From contig JAQGIA010000328.1 of NCBI GenBank assembly GCA_028291445.1, forward strand, positions 1 to 16,456: DNA of 16,456 nt, read 5' to 3'. The position numbers and the translations under genes were made by a program. Shown one piece after another: positions 13,985-16,456 of the stretch; positions within the stretch are counted from its first letter, which is position 1, and each line of letters begins with the position of its first letter. Source of the DNA: Belnapia sp. (GTDB lineage Bacteria > Pseudomonadota > Alphaproteobacteria > Acetobacterales > Acetobacteraceae). The notes beneath the pieces were generated by a model. It was not told the origin of the DNA. It did not search any database and saw nothing but the letters and a program-made list of their open reading frames with translations.

Positions 13985-14665
13985 TCAACGGATCGGCGAC
14001 CAGGGCACCGGCTTCAGCACCAGCGTGGACTGCTGCTTCAGCGCGCCCAGCGGCCCGGTCGCCTTCTGGAATTCGGCCCAGCCCGGATCGGCCATCATCT
14101 GGCTGCGGCGGCGGTCGCGGTCGCCGAGCGAACTATAGCCCCAGGCGAAGACCGCCTGGTTGATCGGCCCGCATTCGGTCACCGCGAAGAACAGCAGCTG
14201 GCCCAGCAGCCGGTCCTGCACCGGCTTGCCGAATTTCTCATAGGCGTCGATCCAGGCATTCGCCTTGCCCGGGTGGAAGTCATAGGTGCGGTGGTCGACG
14301 AACATGGCGTCGCCGTCGAGCTTCCGCTCGAAGGGCTGGCCGACCTTCTGGATCGGCGAGAAGGACACCGTCTTCAGCAGCTTGGCTTCCTGCGCCATCA
14401 GCGCGTTGATGGGGCGGGTTTCGCCCAGGAAGCGCTGCCAGTCGGGGTCGGCATCGCGCCGCGCCATGCCGCGCTCGCGCTCGTCGATGTCGTCGAAGCC
14501 ACGCAGGAACAGCACCCGGTTGATCTGGCCAAATTCGACCGTGAACATCCCCATCAGCGGGGTCAGGGTGCGGGAGGAGGCCGGGCCGCCGATCTCGCTG
14601 TAGAGCTTCAGCCAAGCCGGCAGCTTGCCGGGATGCGCGGTGTAGATGCGCTGCTCGATGAACAT
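13985..14665 (-). CDS. NIPSNAP family protein with two tandem domains
   Basis: NIPSNAP proteins have a ferredoxin-like dimeric alpha/beta-barrel fold; bacterial ones are often encoded beside catabolic or transport genes, with mostly unknown roles. The 226-aa protein is an internal duplication: residues 1-105 (MFIEQRIYTAHPGK..., FGQINRVLFLRG, DADPDWQRFL, SFSPI) and about 120-226 (MFVDHRTYDFHPGK..., CGPINQAVFAWG, MADPGWAEFQ, PWSPI) repeat each other. ATG 14665 has an excellent Shine-Dalgarno (GGAGG, 7-nt spacing). A TTGACC on the minus strand (14733-14728) may be a -35 but its -10 is poor. It overlaps or abuts the downstream amino-acid-binding protein gene, so the two are almost certainly one operon. 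Confidence 0.93.
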   Translation of the reverse strand: MFIEQRIYTAHPGKLPAWLKLYSEIGGPASSRTLTPLMGMFTVEFGQINRVLFLRGFDDIDERERGMARRDADPDWQRFLGETRPINALMAQEAKLLKTVSFSPIQKVGQPFERKLDGDAMFVDHRTYDFHPGKANAWIDAYEKFGKPVQDRLLGQLLFFAVTECGPINQAVFAWGYSSLGDRDRRRSQMMADPGWAEFQKATGPLGALKQQSTLVLKPVPWSPIR

Positions 14666-14795
14666 TGGGTTTCCTCCGCAGGTGGTAAGGCTCGTGGCGG
14701 GCGGAGTGCCGCATGTTCGCGCCGCGCGGTCAATGCAGCTTCACCCTGGTCCCGGCACGGGACGCCGCGGCCGGGCCCTGCCGGTGGCGGGCTTG

Positions 14796-15050
14796 TCAGC
14801 CGATGATCCGGTCGGGTGCCGTCGGCGGCAGCGGGCTGCCGATCCGGCGGGCGCCGGCGGGCGTGACATGGAACAGCCGGAGGCCGCCGGGGACCGACTG
14901 CCCGATCGCCATGAGGCCCTGGCGGACGAGGCCCAACAGCACCGGATCATCGTCCGGCGCCGGGAAGTGGTTGCGATAGGGCATGGCGGCCCGGTCGAGG
15001 CCCAGCGCCTGGCGCAGGACCCCGAGGGCTTCCGGATCGATGGAGGGCAT
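14796..15050 (-). CDS. small hypothetical protein, 84 aa
   Basis: The frame starts at ATG 15050 (MPSIDPEALGVLRQALGLD); a TTG two codons earlier is possible. The protein contains MPYRNHFPAP, then LLGLVRQGLM, and a C-terminal LRLFHVTPAGARRIG. This PYRNxF...LVxxGLM...FHVTxAG pattern recalls small proteins from phages and alphaproteobacterial genomes that look like a short winged-helix unit, but I cannot name a family or function. No signal peptide or membrane segment. No clear Shine-Dalgarno. It follows the LLM-class oxidoreductase gene by 55 nt on the same strand; a short CCCGG/CCGGG stem (15066-15079) sits between them. The gap 14666-14795 after it shows nothing beyond the weak promoter noted for NIPSNAP. 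Confidence 0.7.
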   Translation of the reverse strand: MPSIDPEALGVLRQALGLDRAAMPYRNHFPAPDDDPVLLGLVRQGLMAIGQSVPGGLRLFHVTPAGARRIGSPLPPTAPDRIIG

Positions 15051-15105
15051 GGCCAAGCAATGCCGCCCGGCGCTCCGGGTTCCGTACCGGCAGCCCCGGC
15101 CCGGC

Positions 15106-15942
15106 TCAGGCCGTCAGGGGCGCCATCTCGTCCAGCCGGCGGAGGATGCCGTCGCGGTCGAGGTCGGGCACTTCCAGCAGCACGCGCTCCACCCCGGCCT
15201 CCCGGTAAGGCACCAGCTTGGCGGCATCGGGCGGGGCGCGGAACACGGTCATGCCGAGGCTGGCCGGGTCGCGCCCGGCAACTTCGGCGGCCTGGCGCAG
15301 CCGGCCCTTCGCCACCGCCGGGTCGAAGCCGGCGCCGGCGCGGGGGAACCAGCCATCGCAGAACTCGACCACGCGCTTCAGCGTGAAATCGGTCTCGCCG
15401 CCCAGCAAAATCGGCGGATGCGGCTGGCGCAGCGGCTTCGGGTAGCACCAGACCGGATCGAAGTTGACGAATTCGCCGTGGAAGCTGGCGGCCTCCTCGG
15501 TCCATAGCGCCTTCATGGCCAGCACCCGCTCGCGCATCAGCTTGAAGCGGGTCGGGTAGCGGGCGCCGTGGTTCTCCATCTCCTCCACGTTCCAGCCGCC
15601 GCCGATGCCGAAGACGAAGCGGCTGCCCGAAAGGCGATCCAGGCTGGCGATGGTCTTGGCGGTGATGATCGGGTCGCGCTGCGGCACCAGGCAGACCCCG
15701 GTGCCGAGCAGCAGCGTCTTGGTCGCCGCGGCGGCGAAGGACAGCGCCACGAAAGGGTCGTGGGTATGGACATAGCGCTTCGGCAATTCGCCACCACCCG
15801 GGAAGGGCGAACGCCGGCTGGCCGGGATATGGGTGTGCTCGCAGAGGAAGAGCGAATCGAAGCCGCGATCCTCCAGCGCCCTGGCCAGTTCCGCAGGATC
15901 GATCCCGTAATCGGTCGGGAAGTAGAATACGCCGACGTGCAT
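15106..15942 (-). CDS. LLM class flavin-dependent (F420-type) oxidoreductase
   Basis: Luciferase-like monooxygenase superfamily, (beta/alpha)8 barrel using FMN or F420; this subgroup resembles proteins annotated as probable F420-dependent or TIGR03619-type oxidoreductases. The 278-aa protein starts at ATG 15942, with GGAG 6 nt upstream; the longer frame upstream lacks an RBS. Motifs: MHVGVFYFPTDYG (1-13), LARALEDRGFDSLFLCEHTH (about 19-38), RIxLGTGVxLVPQRDP-like stretch LLLGTGVCLVPQRDP (about 77-91), GRFxFGIGGGWN-like stretch FVFGIGGGWNVEEMENHG (about 109-126) and PILLGGET (about 177-184). Cofactor and substrate cannot be decided. The 110 bp upstream (15943-16052) hold a CCGGCT-C-AGCCGG palindrome (15978-15990), a TATGCT -10-like hexamer (16015-16010) without a good -35, and nothing else. 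Confidence 0.92.
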   Translation of the reverse strand: MHVGVFYFPTDYGIDPAELARALEDRGFDSLFLCEHTHIPASRRSPFPGGGELPKRYVHTHDPFVALSFAAAATKTLLLGTGVCLVPQRDPIITAKTIASLDRLSGSRFVFGIGGGWNVEEMENHGARYPTRFKLMRERVLAMKALWTEEAASFHGEFVNFDPVWCYPKPLRQPHPPILLGGETDFTLKRVVEFCDGWFPRAGAGFDPAVAKGRLRQAAEVAGRDPASLGMTVFRAPPDAAKLVPYREAGVERVLLEVPDLDRDGILRRLDEMAPLTA

Positions 15943-16052
15943 GCCCTGCTCCGCTGCTGAAGCGTGATCCGAAGCGGCCGGCTCAGCCGGAACGCGACCA
16001 CGCGGCACGAGCATAGGTCAGATCGGCGGCGGCGCATCACCTGCTTTGGTGC

Positions 16053-16100
16053 TGGTGAGCCGGGTGGGGCTCGAACCCACGTCCACGAGATTAAAAGTCT
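16053..16100 (-). pseudogene. 3' fragment of tRNA-Lys(TTT), likely attachment-site remnant
   Basis: On the minus strand the sequence reads AGA-CTTTTAA-TCT (3' part of the anticodon arm, anticodon TTT at 16095-16093), CGTGGAC (variable region), T-arm GTGGGTTCGAGCCCCAC, acceptor 3' strand CCGGCTC, discriminator A and CCA (16055-16053). The 5' half is missing: the bases before it (TATATATCACC) are no D-arm, no GAGCCGG acceptor strand occurs upstream, and pairing in the anticodon stem breaks at position 28-42. The identity therefore runs from the anticodon loop to CCA, the segment typically duplicated when an integrase uses a tRNA gene. A tmRNA was considered; the acceptor lacks the G3-U70 alanine pair. 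Confidence 0.8.
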
Positions 16101-16291
16101 GGTGATATATACAAAGGCATATAACCGTCGGTGTTCGCGGGTGCCCGACCCCAATTACTAACCTTTTGCTCTGACTTGCTTACCACAGCGCTGGCGCCGA
16201 ACTTCCCTCGCTGCCGTCCGGTGGCGTTCGCCAATGACGCGCCGCCCGTGAAGCCCCCGCTGAAGCCCCGTTTGAGCATCGAGAATCACCA
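16101..16291. other. non-coding interval between the tRNA-Lys fragment and the integrase remnant
   Basis: No supported gene. The first ~80 bp are clearly more AT-rich than the rest of the window (for example GATATATACAAAGGCATATA). The second half contains a direct repeat TGAAGCCCC at 16249-16257 and 16261-16269 (12-bp period). An att site next to an integrase often has arm-type binding repeats, so these may be such sites. A 62-codon minus-strand frame here overlaps the tRNA fragment and has no protein-like features. Confidence 0.5.
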
Positions 16292-16456
16292 ATGCCGGTC
16301 AGGCTGACCGAGACGGCGATCGCCAAGGCCATCCGCGAGACCGCAGAGATAAGGCCGCCGTGATCTTGCCGACGCGGGCTGCCCTGGCCTGCAGATGCGC
16401 TTCGCTGCCGGCGGCGGGAAAACCTGGGTGCAGCCTGCCGGGACTGCCTTGGGCAT
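16292..16456 (+). pseudogene. frameshifted N-terminus of a tyrosine-recombinase integrase (DUF4102-type), runs off the window
   Basis: ATG 16292 encodes MPVRLTETAIAKAIRETAE, then EIRPP and a stop at 16361-16363. A second frame from 16356 reads RRDLADAGCPGLQMRFAAGGGKTWV, and a third from 16433 reads ACRDCLGH to the window edge. Joined, these give the N-terminal arm-binding domain of P4-like phage/island integrases (order LTETAI..., DLADAGCPGLQLR, GGKTW, CRD.LG). Two frameshifts in 165 bp suggest a decayed gene rather than one sequencing error. The catalytic domain is outside the window. It lies about 190 bp from the tRNA-Lys fragment, the expected place for an integrase. Confidence 0.75.

Noticed and set aside
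14646..15507. Plus- and minus-strand frames rich in Arg/Pro/Ala spanning 14646-15507.
   Set aside because: Low-complexity GC-driven frames that overlap the LLM oxidoreductase and NIPSNAP start; no motifs.
16053..16290. tmRNA (one-piece or permuted alphaproteobacterial) ending in the T-arm and CCA.
   Set aside because: The acceptor end lacks the G3-U70 pattern, no tag frame is convincing, and a permuted coding piece would have to overlap the oxidoreductase gene. The anticodon loop CTTTTAA points to tRNA-Lys.
16053..16300. Group I intron in tRNA-Lys separating two halves.
   Set aside because: No 5' tRNA half (GAGCCGG and D-arm) is present in the remaining window and no P3-P7 core is recognisable.

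Overview
The window is GC-rich, densely coded chromosomal DNA. It looks like an alphaproteobacterium, most likely of the Acetobacteraceae/Rhodospirillales type. Evidence: an NDUFS4-type complex I accessory protein (an alphaproteobacterial/mitochondrial trait), the murein order mltB-type transglycosylase, rlpA, then a gene with a signal peptide, and the general protein style. The genus cannot be named from sequence alone. Almost all content is ordinary housekeeping and catabolic genes. The clearly accessory part is the last ~400 bases.

Left part (1-5560). A minus-strand murein operon runs leftward: lytic transglycosylase, RlpA lipoprotein starting at a TTG inside a TTGA overlap, and the 5' end of an exported protein, probably a D-Ala-D-Ala carboxypeptidase. 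Divergent from it is an MmgE/PrpD-family gene, which converges on an LpxR-like outer-membrane lipid A deacylase across a 12-bp bidirectional terminator. A 101-aa unknown protein and tRNA-Ser(TGA) follow.

Middle (5560-12400). An M20 amidohydrolase (-) faces a degenerate GGDEF protein (+), which precedes a FrnE-like DsbA oxidoreductase. An aldo/keto reductase lies downstream of the D-amino-acid dehydrogenase dadA on the minus strand, with an RBS-containing hairpin between them. Divergent from dadA is a MOSC protein tightly linked to a galactose-mutarotase-like protein.

Right part (12400-16456). A compact minus-strand cluster has tRNA-Pro, the complex I subunit and tRNA-Arg only 20 and 7 nt apart. 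Upstream of it lie a NIPSNAP protein and an orphan amino-acid-binding protein joined by a second TTGA overlap, an 84-aa unknown protein and an LLM-class flavin oxidoreductase. The window ends with a 48-nt 3' fragment of tRNA-Lys(TTT), ~190 bp of unusual non-coding DNA, and the frameshifted start of a tyrosine-recombinase integrase. I read this as the edge of a genomic island or prophage continuing to the right.

I see no complete novel system. The best leads are the island boundary, the tRNA-mRNA-tRNA transcript, the terminator/promoter overlap before tRNA-Pro, and several RNA-level inverted repeats.
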